Below, in pieces: positions 24,840-33,069 of a stretch of 64,000 nucleotides of DNA; the first letter of the stretch is position 1; the number at the start of each line of letters is the position of its first letter. The translations under genes were made by a program, and so were the position numbers. Source of the stretch: Hellea sp965224755 (lineage in GTDB: Bacteria > Pseudomonadota > Alphaproteobacteria > Caulobacterales > Maricaulaceae); the NCBI GenBank assembly GCA_965224755.1, contig OZ245061.1, positions 682,001 through 746,000 of the forward strand, read 5' to 3'. The notes under the pieces were generated by a model. It searched no databases and had not been told where the DNA came from. It worked only from the letters and a program-made list of their open reading frames with translations.

Positions 24840-26333
24840 ATGAGACAAATCGGTCATTTCATTGACGGAGCCTTAGCGGCGGGCACATCGGACCGCACTA
24901 AGGATATTTTCAATCCCAATACGGGCGAGGTGCAAGCGCAGGTCAATATGGCGACGCCCGCAGAACTCGGCGCCGCCGTTACTACTGCCGCCAAGGCGCA
25001 AAAGCTATGGATGAATACCAATCCGCAAAAGCGCTCCCGCATCATGTTTGCCTATAAACAGCTGGTGGACGCGCATATGGACGAGCTGGCCGAGCTTCTC
25101 TCTTCTGAACACGGCAAGATCGTCGCCGATAGCCGCGGGGATGTCATGCGCGGGGTAGACGTCATCGAATTTGCCTGCGGCGTCCCGCATGGCCAGAAGG
25201 GCGAGCACACTTACGGCGCTGGGCCGGAAATTGATGTCTATTCCATGCGCAAGCCATTAGGAGTCGTCGCCGGGATCACGCCGTTTAATTTCCCCGCCAT
25301 GATCCCGATGTGGATGTTCGGCATGGCGATTGCGACGGGCAATGCCTGTATCTTGAAGCCTAGCGAAAAAGACCCGTCCGTACCGATGCGCTTGGCCGAG
25401 CTTTTTATCGAGGCGGGCGGGCCGCCCGGTCTGCTGCAATGTATCAACGGCGATAAGGAAATCGTCGACGCGATTTGCGATCATCCGGTGATTAAAGCGG
25501 TCAGCTTTGTTGGCTCTTCCGATATCGCGCAATATGTCTATGCCCGCGCCACCGCCAACGGCAAACGCGCGCAATGTATGGGCGGGGCGAAAAATCACGG
25601 CATCATCATGCCGGACGCTAATATGGACCAAGCGGTCAAAGATATTCTCGGCGCGGCTTACGGTTCGGCGGGCGAGCGCTGTATGGCGCTGCCGGTAGTG
25701 GTGCCTGTCGGCGAAGGCACGGCCGAGCGGTTTTTGGAGAAAATGATCCCGGCCATTAAAGCAATGAAAATCGGCACTTCCGTTGACCCCGACGCGGATT
25801 ACGGCCCTGTGGTGACGAGCGTACACCGCGATTCTATTCGGGCCAATGTCACCAAAGCCGTCAAAGAAGGCGCGAAACTTTTGATCGACGGGCGGGATTT
25901 TAAACTGCAGGGCTATGAAGATGGTTTCTTCATCGGCCCAAGCCTGCTCGATCATGTCACGCCGGATATGGAAACTTACCAAGATGAAATTTTCGGCCCC
26001 GTGTTACAGATTGTCCGTGCGGAGACTTTCGAAGACGCGCTGAAACTGCCAAGTGAGCATCAATACGGCAACGGCGTGGCGATCTTCACGCAAAATGGCC
26101 GCGCCGCGCGTGAATTTGCAGACCGCGTCGAAGTCGGCATGGTCGGGATTAACGTCCCCATCCCCGTGCCGGTAGCTTACCACAGCTTTGGCGGCTGGAA
26201 ACGCTCCGCCTTTGGCAGCGCCAATCAATACGGCATGGAAGGATTGCGGTTTTATACTAAGGTTAAAACAGTCACGCAAAGATGGCCTGAAGGCGAAACC
26301 GATGACAGCGCCTTTATCATTCCGACGTTTTAA
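24840..26333 (+). CDS. mmsA: Methylmalonate-semialdehyde dehydrogenase (CoA-acylating)
   Basis: A 497-residue aldehyde dehydrogenase of the MmsA type, which turns methylmalonate semialdehyde into propionyl-CoA in valine breakdown (and handles malonate semialdehyde or inositol-derived aldehydes). The N-terminal MRQIGHFIDGA, cofactor region GVVAGITPFNFPAMIPMWMF near 140, GSSDIAQYVY, and catalytic Cys in GSAGERCMALPVVV near 283 are all typical. ATG 24840 is preceded by AAGGACGAG; an upstream in-frame ATG at 24774 lacks this. It is the first gene of a valine cluster with the acyl-CoA dehydrogenase, hydrolase and mmsB downstream. Confidence 0.95.
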   Translation: MRQIGHFIDGALAAGTSDRTKDIFNPNTGEVQAQVNMATPAELGAAVTTAAKAQKLWMNTNPQKRSRIMFAYKQLVDAHMDELAELLSSEHGKIVADSRGDVMRGVDVIEFACGVPHGQKGEHTYGAGPEIDVYSMRKPLGVVAGITPFNFPAMIPMWMFGMAIATGNACILKPSEKDPSVPMRLAELFIEAGGPPGLLQCINGDKEIVDAICDHPVIKAVSFVGSSDIAQYVYARATANGKRAQCMGGAKNHGIIMPDANMDQAVKDILGAAYGSAGERCMALPVVVPVGEGTAERFLEKMIPAIKAMKIGTSVDPDADYGPVVTSVHRDSIRANVTKAVKEGAKLLIDGRDFKLQGYEDGFFIGPSLLDHVTPDMETYQDEIFGPVLQIVRAETFEDALKLPSEHQYGNGVAIFTQNGRAAREFADRVEVGMVGINVPIPVPVAYHSFGGWKRSAFGSANQYGMEGLRFYTKVKTVTQRWPEGETDDSAFIIPTF

Positions 26334-26346
26334 TCTTTATGTTTGG

Positions 26347-26444
26347 GCCCCTCACCCGCCCTTCGGGCACCCTCTCCCTAAGGGAGAGGGGAAACTGTCC
26401 TTCTCCCCGAGGGAGAAGGTGCCGCAGAGCGGCGGATGAGGGGC
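26347..26444. repeat. Multi-hairpin intergenic repeat before DUF559 gene
   Basis: Outer arms GCCCCTCACCCGCC (26347-26360) and GGCGGATGAGGGGC (26431-26444) pair with one mismatch. Inside lie two further palindromes: CCCTCTCCCTAAGGGAGAGGG and CCTTCTCCCCGAGGGAGAAGG. This triple-hairpin (cruciform) form is a known style of dispersed repeat in alphaproteobacterial intergenic DNA. It ends 11 bases before the DUF559 ATG. Confidence 0.85.
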
Positions 26445-26455
26445 AACGACTATAA

Positions 26456-26806
26456 ATGGGCGTTCTCGATGAACATATAGAATTTGCCCGCAAGTTGAGA
26501 CGAGAGCAAACGGCGGCGGAAGATTTGTTTTGGGCCGAGGTTCGCAATCGCCGATTCCACAATTACAAATTCAGACGCCAAGTGCCCATTGATAAATACT
26601 TCGTTGATTTTTTATGCGAGTCAGAGAAATTCGTTATCGAATTGGATGATATTTCACATGCCGACAAAGTAGATTATGATAAAAAGAGGGCCAAAGTCCT
26701 TAATGAAGCGGGCTACCGTGTCGTCCGATTCACGAACGCGGATATTTATGATGACCTTGATGCCGTTATGGAGCAATTATATCTCGTGTTGAAAGGTAAA
26801 GCATAA
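26456..26806 (+). CDS. DUF559 family endonuclease-like protein
   Basis: A 116-residue DUF559 protein, a minimal PD-(D/E)XK (Vsr-like) nuclease fold. Family features are EFARKLRREQTAAEDLFWAEV at the N-terminus, FRRQVPIDKYFVDFLC with the active-site Asp, and IELDDIS with the ExD element. The usual form of the last motif is ELDGxQH, so here DIS replaces GxQ, which may weaken or alter catalysis. It is embedded between two valine-degradation genes. Its TAA overlaps the ATG of the acyl-CoA dehydrogenase by one base. The biological role of DUF559 is unknown. Confidence 0.85.
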   Translation: MGVLDEHIEFARKLRREQTAAEDLFWAEVRNRRFHNYKFRRQVPIDKYFVDFLCESEKFVIELDDISHADKVDYDKKRAKVLNEAGYRVVRFTNADIYDDLDAVMEQLYLVLKGKA

Positions 26807-27942
26807 TGGATTTTAGCCTCACAGAGCAGCAGACCCTTATCCAGGATATGGCGCGGCAATTTAGTGATGCCGAACTTGCGCCTCATAGCGCCAAATGGGA
26901 TGAGGAAAAATATCTCGACCGCGCGGTCTTCACCAAAGCTGCCGAACTTGGTTTTATGGGAATATATACCGGCGAGGAACACGGCGGCACGGCTTTGTCT
27001 CGGCTGGACTCGGCGCTTGTCTTTGAACAGCTCGCGCGCGGCGATGTCTCCCATACCGCGATGATTACTATTCACAATATGGCGACATGGATGGTGGACC
27101 GTTACGGCGATGATAATGTGCGCGAGAAATTCGTCCCGAGCCTGACAGCAGGCAACTTAATTGCCAGCTATTGCCTGACCGAACCGGGGGCGGGGTCTGA
27201 TGCCGCTTCGCTGAGCACAAAGGCTGTCCGGGACGGCGGTGATTATATCCTCAATGGCAGTAAGAGCTTTATCTCCGGCGCAGGTTGGTCGGATGTCTAT
27301 ATCGTTATGGCCCGCACATCCGGCGATGGCGCTAAGGGTATCTCGACTTTCGTCGTCGAAAAAGACGCGCCGGGATTAAGCTTCGGGGCGCAGGAAAAGA
27401 AGATGGGCTGGAACGCCCAGCCCACCGCGCAGGTGATTTTCGAAGATTGCCACATCCCGACGGAAAACCGCGTCGGGGCCGAGGGCGACGGCTTTAAATT
27501 CGCCATGAGCGGGCTTGATGGCGGGCGGGTCAATATAGGCGCCTGTAGCCTCGGCGGAGCACAAAAGGCGCTGGATGCAACGCTGGAATATACCAAGGAA
27601 CGCCAGCAATTTGGCAAAACTATATCTGCCTTTCAAAACACCCAATTCATGCTCGCCGATATGGCAACAGAGCTGGCCGCTTCGCGCCTGATGATTTACC
27701 GCGCCGCCGATATGGTCGATAAAAAACACCCGGAGGCAGGCGCGGCCTGCGCCATGGCCAAGCGTTTTACCACGGATATGTGCAGCAAGATCGCCAATGA
27801 CGCGCTGCAGCTTCATGGCGGTTACGGCTATCTCAAAGATTACGAGATTGAGCAAATTGTGCGCGATTTGCGGGTGCACCAGATACTCGAAGGCACTAAT
27901 CAGATTATGCGCATGATTATCAGCCGGAGCTTGTTGCGGTGA
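26806..27942 (+). CDS. Isobutyryl-CoA dehydrogenase (acyl-CoA dehydrogenase family)
   Basis: A 378-residue acyl-CoA dehydrogenase that oxidises isobutyryl-CoA to methacrylyl-CoA. FAD/substrate motifs ASYCLTEPGAGSDAAS (near 120) and FISGAGWSDVYIVMA are typical of the short-branched-chain group. The catalytic Glu is in ILEGTNQIMRMIISR at the C-terminus. The specificity call rests on the neighbourhood (mmsA upstream, 3-hydroxyisobutyryl-CoA hydrolase and mmsB downstream), which together form the distal valine pathway. ATG 26806 overlaps the DUF559 stop. Confidence 0.88.
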   Translation: MDFSLTEQQTLIQDMARQFSDAELAPHSAKWDEEKYLDRAVFTKAAELGFMGIYTGEEHGGTALSRLDSALVFEQLARGDVSHTAMITIHNMATWMVDRYGDDNVREKFVPSLTAGNLIASYCLTEPGAGSDAASLSTKAVRDGGDYILNGSKSFISGAGWSDVYIVMARTSGDGAKGISTFVVEKDAPGLSFGAQEKKMGWNAQPTAQVIFEDCHIPTENRVGAEGDGFKFAMSGLDGGRVNIGACSLGGAQKALDATLEYTKERQQFGKTISAFQNTQFMLADMATELAASRLMIYRAADMVDKKHPEAGAACAMAKRFTTDMCSKIANDALQLHGGYGYLKDYEIEQIVRDLRVHQILEGTNQIMRMIISRSLLR

Positions 27943-27971
27943 TGATAAAGCCTTGCCCTCAATTTTTAATA

Positions 27972-28049
27972 CCATTCATCCCCGCGAAGGCGGGGACCCG
28001 GTTGGAACTAAAATTAATACTGGATTCCCGCCGTCGCGGGAATGAACGG
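27972..28049. repeat. REP-like inverted repeat ahead of the hydrolase gene
   Basis: Two 30-base arms (27972-28001 and 28020-28049) match inverted at 24 of 30 positions. Each has the core CCCGCG-3 nt-CGGG typical of alphaproteobacterial REP elements (TTCCCGC...GCGGGAA). The right arm includes an in-frame ATG (28042) and ends 19 bases before the likely start of the next gene. Confidence 0.82.
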
Positions 28050-28068
28050 AAAGTTGGATAAGTACGGT

Positions 28069-29118
28069 ATGACCCACGAAATTAAATCCCGCGTCATTGG
28101 CAATCTCGGCCATATTACGCTCAATCGCCCCAAGGCGCTTAATGCGCTAACCCATGCCATGTGCGAGGAGATGACCAAGTTGCTCGTAGCTTGGGGGAGC
28201 GACCCGAATATCGGGGCTGTGCTGGTGGACGGCGCAGGCGGGCGCGCCTTTTGCGCGGGCGGTGATGTTATTCTCCTCCACGATAGCGGCAAGGCGGGGG
28301 ATAAACGCGCCGAGAATTTCTGGCGCACTGAATATGCGCTTAACGAATTAATTCACCGCTATTCCAAACCTTATATCGCGCTGATTGACGGGATTGTCAT
28401 GGGCGGCGGGGTTGGCCTGTCTGTGCATGGGCGCTTGCGGGTGGCCGGAGATGACACGCTATTTGCCATGCCCGAAACCGGAATTGGATATTTTCCCGAT
28501 GTTGGCGGGACATTCTTTCTACCACGCTTGGGCATGGAGATCGGGCAATGGCTCGGCCTGACAGGAGCGCGGGCCAAAACCGCGCTCGCCTGCGAGATCG
28601 GCGTGGCCAATGCCTATGTGCCGAGCGCAGACCATCCGAAATTAATTAAAGCCTTGGGCAAGGCCGAGCTTGATGGTTCCGATGTCGCAATCGCCAATGT
28701 GCTACTGGGCTTTGTTAAAGCTCCCCCTGTAGGCGAGGGCGTGCCCGATGCAGTGAAAGCTTTTAGCGAGAAAACCGTGCCGGCTATTTTGCGGGCGCTT
28801 GATGAGGACGGCAGTGAATGGGCGGCCAAACAGGCCGTAAATATACGGCGCAAAAGCCCGCTGGCCATGGCGGTTACATTCGAGGCTTTGCGGCGCGGAG
28901 CCAAAATGAATTTCCGCGAGGTGATGACGCAAGAGTTGGATATCAGCCTCAACTTCCTCAAGACACAGGATTTCTACGAAGGCATTCGCGCGCAATTAAT
29001 TGACAAAGATCGCAATCCGAAATGGGCGCATGAGAGCTTAAATGCGGTGACCGAACCGCAAATACAGAGATTATTTCGCAAAACAGCAAAGCCCCCGCAG
29101 GCGTTTTTAGATGAGTGA
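28069..29118 (+). CDS. 3-hydroxyisobutyryl-CoA hydrolase
   Basis: A 349-residue enoyl-CoA hydratase/isomerase-fold thioesterase (HIBCH), which releases 3-hydroxyisobutyrate from its CoA ester in valine degradation. Signature blocks are GHITLNRPKALNALTHAM, FCAGGDVILLHDSG (oxyanion hole) and GYFPDVGGTFFLPRLG, which holds the hydrolase-specific Asp and separates it from plain hydratases. The start is ATG 28069 because it gives the normal family N-terminus; ATG 28042 falls inside the REP repeat. It is followed by a heptameric tandem repeat and mmsB. Confidence 0.9.
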   Translation: MTHEIKSRVIGNLGHITLNRPKALNALTHAMCEEMTKLLVAWGSDPNIGAVLVDGAGGRAFCAGGDVILLHDSGKAGDKRAENFWRTEYALNELIHRYSKPYIALIDGIVMGGGVGLSVHGRLRVAGDDTLFAMPETGIGYFPDVGGTFFLPRLGMEIGQWLGLTGARAKTALACEIGVANAYVPSADHPKLIKALGKAELDGSDVAIANVLLGFVKAPPVGEGVPDAVKAFSEKTVPAILRALDEDGSEWAAKQAVNIRRKSPLAMAVTFEALRRGAKMNFREVMTQELDISLNFLKTQDFYEGIRAQLIDKDRNPKWAHESLNAVTEPQIQRLFRKTAKPPQAFLDE

Positions 29119-29120
29119 AA

Positions 29121-29208
29121 AGTGAACAGTAAGCAGTAAGCAGTAAGCAGTAAGCAGTAAGCCGTGAGCAGGGATAAAAACAACTGTTCACTGCTCACTG
29201 CTTACTCA
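29121..29208. repeat. 7-bp tandem repeat with inverted copies
   Basis: From 29121: AGTGAAC, five perfect AGTAAGC copies, then CGTGAGC (to 29169). After a short spacer the inverted heptads ACTGTTC, ACTGCTC, ACTGCTT follow (from 29183). The two halves can form a long hairpin between the hydrolase and mmsB. The unit is too short and unspaced to be CRISPR. Confidence 0.85.
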
Positions 29209-29232
29209 AAGCTCACTCAAAAGGAGTTTAAC

Positions 29233-30123
29233 ATGACCACAATAGCCTTTATCGGACTCGGCAATATGGGCCTTGGCATGGCCACTAACCTCGCTAAATC
29301 TGGCCATGAGGTGCGGGCTTTGGATATATCTAAAGACGCCGTTTCCCGCGCTGTTGAGGCCGGATGTGTAGGCGCTAAGACTGCCAAAGACGCCGTTGAA
29401 AATGCCGAAGTCGTTATCACCATGCTTCCCGCAGGCGCTCATGTGAAACTGGTTTACGGCGGCGAAGACGGCGTCTTTAATTACGCTCAAAAAAATACAC
29501 TGCTTATAGATTGTTCGACCATTGATGTTGCTTCGGCGCGCGAGGTGATTGCTTCCGCCGAGCATAAAGGTTTCGAAATGATCGACGCGCCCGTCTCGGG
29601 CGGGGTTGGCGGGGCGCAAGCGGGAACGCTGACCTTTATGTGCGGCGGCGCGCAACCCGCCTATGACCGCGCCAAACCTTTTCTGGACGTGATGGGCAAG
29701 AATGTTTTCCACGCAGGCGATGCGGGGAACGGACAGGTTGCCAAGATTTGCAATAATATGCTGCTCGGCATTCATATGATCGGGACCTGCGAAGCATTTA
29801 ATTTGGCCGAAAAGCTTGGCCTCGACGCGCAGACATTTTACGATATTTCCAGCACTGCTAGCGGCCAGAATTGGTCCATGACTAGCTATTGCCCCGCGCC
29901 CGGCCCGGTGGAATCCGCCCCGTCCAATAAGAACTACAAAGCCGGATTTACAGCGGCAATGATGCTCAAAGATTTGCGCCTCGCGCAAGAAGCCGCAACT
30001 TCAGCCCGCGCCGCAACTCCGCTAGGCACCCAATCCGAAGCGCTCTATTCCCTCATGGAAGCGGCGAGCAAAGACGGACTCGATTTTTCAGGCATCATGA
30101 AATTAATTAACGGCTCGCTATAG
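29233..30123 (+). CDS. mmsB: 3-hydroxyisobutyrate dehydrogenase
   Basis: A 296-residue NAD-dependent beta-hydroxyacid dehydrogenase that oxidises 3-hydroxyisobutyrate to methylmalonate semialdehyde, the substrate of MmsA at the start of this cluster. The Rossmann motif FIGLGNMGLGMA is N-terminal, the substrate-binding DAPVSGGVGGAQAGTL is near 120, and the catalytic Lys is in GNGQVAKICNNMLLG near 170. The start is ATG 29233, with AAGGAG about 7 bases upstream. An upstream in-frame start at 29164 would translate the heptad repeat and is rejected. Confidence 0.95.
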   Translation: MTTIAFIGLGNMGLGMATNLAKSGHEVRALDISKDAVSRAVEAGCVGAKTAKDAVENAEVVITMLPAGAHVKLVYGGEDGVFNYAQKNTLLIDCSTIDVASAREVIASAEHKGFEMIDAPVSGGVGGAQAGTLTFMCGGAQPAYDRAKPFLDVMGKNVFHAGDAGNGQVAKICNNMLLGIHMIGTCEAFNLAEKLGLDAQTFYDISSTASGQNWSMTSYCPAPGPVESAPSNKNYKAGFTAAMMLKDLRLAQEAATSARAATPLGTQSEALYSLMEAASKDGLDFSGIMKLINGSL

Positions 30124-30169
30124 GCCTATTGGCGGCAAACGCGAATGGCAAAGCTTCATGGCACTTTAA

Positions 30170-31624
30170 CTAGTGCCCTTCTCCGGCGCGATGCCCTTCT
30201 TCAGACATGAATATCGAATATGCAGCATGCATAACTAAATTGTAAAATTTGCTATTGAAATGACGGTCATATTTTTCGACTGCGGCATCAATTTCCTGTC
30301 TTGCATAGAGGCGCCCGCCAACCAATAAATATTCCCAATGCAACACGGCATCCAAAGTTTCCCTAGGGTCGTTCTGAAGGATAAGAATATCGGCGTGGGC
30401 GCCCCGTATTATCCGGCCAACCTTACCCGGGTCAATGTGCGCGCCGTTAATTTTGGTGGCAGCTATTAATGCGGCTTCGAGGTCATCAAAAGCATCTGCC
30501 AATATGCCGATCTGTAGGTGCAACGATTCCCCCGGGATAACGTATGGCATCAACACATCACTTCCGGCAAGAATATCAACGCCCCCTTCGTGGGCCGCCC
30601 GGATAAACTCTTGCGTTTTTTTTATGCCGCGCAGATCTGTCTCAATTTCATCATCTGTTTGCGCATGCGAGACAATATTGGGCCAGGCAATTGACCACAA
30701 TTTTGGCAAATGCGCTGCGCCAGCCGTTGGGGGAAACCGGTCTGGGTCCGCCACGGTAAGCCTAGCAAACCCGTTTGCTGTAGTTGGCAAGAAGGAAATA
30801 TTACCCGCGCGCATAATCCGTATAACCTCCACAATTTCCGCAGAGTCCATTTCCAATAAGTCAGTTGATTTATAGTCCCAGCCCGTTGTTGGCTCACGAA
30901 AAATATAAGGGATACCGGTAAAATGCTGACTCTCGAAATTTGAGATGGCCGACAATTTTACTGCGTGCGGTGTATGACCAACCAACGGCAAATTTTGCCT
31001 CTCCGCTTCAAGAGCAACACCCTCAAAGGCCTCCGCTGGTATATAGGTATAGACTTTGATACAATCCACACCATCTTGCACGGCGTCCTTGACGGCCATA
31101 ATGCCGGCATCTCGGGTGACCACTGAACGTGCACCTGAAATCGTCGGTGGATCACCGTCAAGAATACGGCCACAACGATACATGCGCGGTCCAACAATTT
31201 TACCCGCATTTAACCTTGCGGCAAGTTTGGGCGTACTGTTATCTATTTGACCCAGGTCCCGCACGCTCGTCACACCGTATTTTAAGTAAAGGAGCGAGAA
31301 GAGTTTTTGATTTCCGATGGCAAGTTTAGGAGGCGTATGCACATGAGCATCAATTAACCCCGGCATTGCAAAACAGTTTTCGCAAATAGCAGGGCCGTCG
31401 CTCGGAACTGTAGGGCGAATACCTGCAATTATTCCATCACGGACAATTATTGTCCGGTTAGGTAAAATCGGTTCGCCGGGATTGTATATTGTGACATTTG
31501 CGATGATGTGGTTTTTGGACGTTGGCACGGGAATACGGGGCGGGATGAGAGCGCAGCTTGCTAACAACAAAAGACCAACCAAAAGGCTGCTAATACCGAC
31601 TATAAATTTGATCGTTCTGGACAC
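30170..31624 (-). CDS. Amidohydrolase-family lipoprotein
   Basis: A 484-residue metal-dependent hydrolase anchored as a lipoprotein (lipobox LLASC, Cys24). Metal ligands of the amidohydrolase superfamily are visible in order: GLIDAHVHTPP (HxH), CIKVYTYIP (Lys that can be carboxylated), LVGHTPH, ESQHFTG and LAGSDVL (Asp). It resembles imidazolonepropionase-like or prolidase-like members. The substrate is unknown. The start is GTG 31624 with AAGGAG 8 bases upstream. It lies 96 bases downstream of the AraC-type gene on the same strand, so a common operon is likely. Codon use is less GC-rich than in the housekeeping genes nearby. Confidence 0.85.
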   Translation of the reverse strand: MSRTIKFIVGISSLLVGLLLLASCALIPPRIPVPTSKNHIIANVTIYNPGEPILPNRTIIVRDGIIAGIRPTVPSDGPAICENCFAMPGLIDAHVHTPPKLAIGNQKLFSLLYLKYGVTSVRDLGQIDNSTPKLAARLNAGKIVGPRMYRCGRILDGDPPTISGARSVVTRDAGIMAVKDAVQDGVDCIKVYTYIPAEAFEGVALEAERQNLPLVGHTPHAVKLSAISNFESQHFTGIPYIFREPTTGWDYKSTDLLEMDSAEIVEVIRIMRAGNISFLPTTANGFARLTVADPDRFPPTAGAAHLPKLWSIAWPNIVSHAQTDDEIETDLRGIKKTQEFIRAAHEGGVDILAGSDVLMPYVIPGESLHLQIGILADAFDDLEAALIAATKINGAHIDPGKVGRIIRGAHADILILQNDPRETLDAVLHWEYLLVGGRLYARQEIDAAVEKYDRHFNSKFYNLVMHAAYSIFMSEEGHRAGEGH

Positions 31625-31720
31625 ATCTAACTCCTTTAAGTTAAATGCCTAGGCTCTCAGAAATATAATATCAGTGCTATGCAATATCTACGAAACGCAC
31701 TGCAATTTATTAAAACAGGT

Positions 31721-32743
31721 TCAAAAATCCGATTTGCAGGCGGCTTGCCGATAATCTGTTGGCGTTTGCTCTTGGATTTTCTGAAAGGCGCGATTGAACG
31801 TCGACAGTGTTTGGAACCCGCACGACAGAGCAATTGATGTAATTGGTTGCTCTGAATGGATAAGTTGATACTTGGCTTCATCTATTCTGTAGGTATTCAA
31901 AAACTCTGAAAAATTGGCGAAGCCAAGGTGTTCATTGATAAGTTTTCGCATTTGGTACTCTGTCACCCCGCATGTCTTGGAGAGTGCTATAATCGTGAGT
32001 GTGGCGTCCAAGTAAACCTTGTCAGATTCTATCGCATGTAGAAGCCGTTTAAGTGCAGCGCTGCGAACGCTATTTGGTGCAGGTGGTTTCTTAATTGGAC
32101 GTGATGGCGACATGAGGGAGGCAGAAGGATGCATCTGAGTGCTAACAAGGATGACGAGCCAAACCGCTGGGAACGTCAGTCCCATACGGACGAGAGATAG
32201 GATAGGTTCAGGTCCACTTCGGTGCTCCATCAACAAGATGATTGAGAGGGCAACCACAAGCCAGACAAGGAGAGCAATTCTGAAGTGCCGCCTTTGCTGG
32301 ATCAGGTCATCACGCCACCCGGTAATCGCCAGAAATGCCAAATGAACAGGAACGGCGAACCCCAGGGCATCAAACATGAAAATGCCCCAACCTGTACCGA
32401 AGCCGATTTTTTCAGGTAGATGAGGAAGGTTGCTCATGCACAGTAGCACGAACCCTGCCCACTCCAGCAAACCTAACTTGAAATCATCGTCCAGCAAAGA
32501 CCGCCCAAACCACCAAAGCAAAGCGAGATTGGGTACGGCCAAAACTTTGGCCGCTATCCATGATTTGTGCGGGAGCGCTAAAGCGGCGGGTGCATTAGAC
32601 AGTAACAGCGCCGACAAACTGATAGCGAACGACACTGCAATCAAAGTTTGCAATGATCGTTCTTCATCGCGCAAAATCAACACAGTAAAAAACAGTAATC
32701 CAACTACCGTAGGCAATCGCAGTAAGGTATCGAATAGCAACAT
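31721..32743 (-). CDS. Membrane-anchored AraC-type regulator
   Basis: A 340-residue protein in two parts: about six or seven hydrophobic segments in residues 1-205, then an AraC/XylS DNA-binding domain in 240-335. The DNA-binding part has both HTHs: LSKTCGVTEYQMRKLINEHL and ITSIALSCGFQTLSTFNRAF, with the conserved PTDYRQ end. A helical membrane sensor joined to AraC is a known architecture of unknown stimulus. It is transcribed before the amidohydrolase, which it probably controls. ATG 32743. Confidence 0.85.
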   Translation of the reverse strand: MLLFDTLLRLPTVVGLLFFTVLILRDEERSLQTLIAVSFAISLSALLLSNAPAALALPHKSWIAAKVLAVPNLALLWWFGRSLLDDDFKLGLLEWAGFVLLCMSNLPHLPEKIGFGTGWGIFMFDALGFAVPVHLAFLAITGWRDDLIQQRRHFRIALLVWLVVALSIILLMEHRSGPEPILSLVRMGLTFPAVWLVILVSTQMHPSASLMSPSRPIKKPPAPNSVRSAALKRLLHAIESDKVYLDATLTIIALSKTCGVTEYQMRKLINEHLGFANFSEFLNTYRIDEAKYQLIHSEQPITSIALSCGFQTLSTFNRAFQKIQEQTPTDYRQAACKSDF

Positions 32744-33069
32744 ATTTGCATCTTATGTATTAAACACATCCCCTGTGCAACGCATCCAATTGCGTAGCCG
32801 ACACAGATGCATTTCATAAAAACAAACACGCGCTGTCTTACCATATACTGATATGGCCCTCTTAAAGTATTCAAAACCGCTCGGAACACTAGCAAAATTT
32901 TTAAATCGGATGTTTACTCAGCGACCTTATTTGGGCGCTTTAAACCTCGGGTCTAACGTCTCCTTTTGCCCCCAAAGCAGAAATACTGGAATCGCTCGGC
33001 GTATAAACAAATACGGCCCGCGGCTCTTTTCGGATAGACGTGGGCTGCTTGCTTGCGTAGGTTTCGCCT
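32744..33069. other. Divergent promoter region, no gene supported
   Basis: Sequence between the AraC-type gene (leftward) and sdaA (rightward). Two antiparallel open frames cross it (32853-33149 plus, 32940-33176 minus), but both run into sdaA and lack a recognisable protein. No repeat or RNA pattern found. Confidence 0.5.

Noticed and set aside
29121..29208. CRISPR array
   Set aside because: The unit is 7 bases and contiguous, with no spacers.
29164..29232. N-terminal extension of mmsB through the heptad repeat
   Set aside because: It would translate repeat DNA. The ATG at 29233 has AAGGAG and gives the normal Rossmann start.
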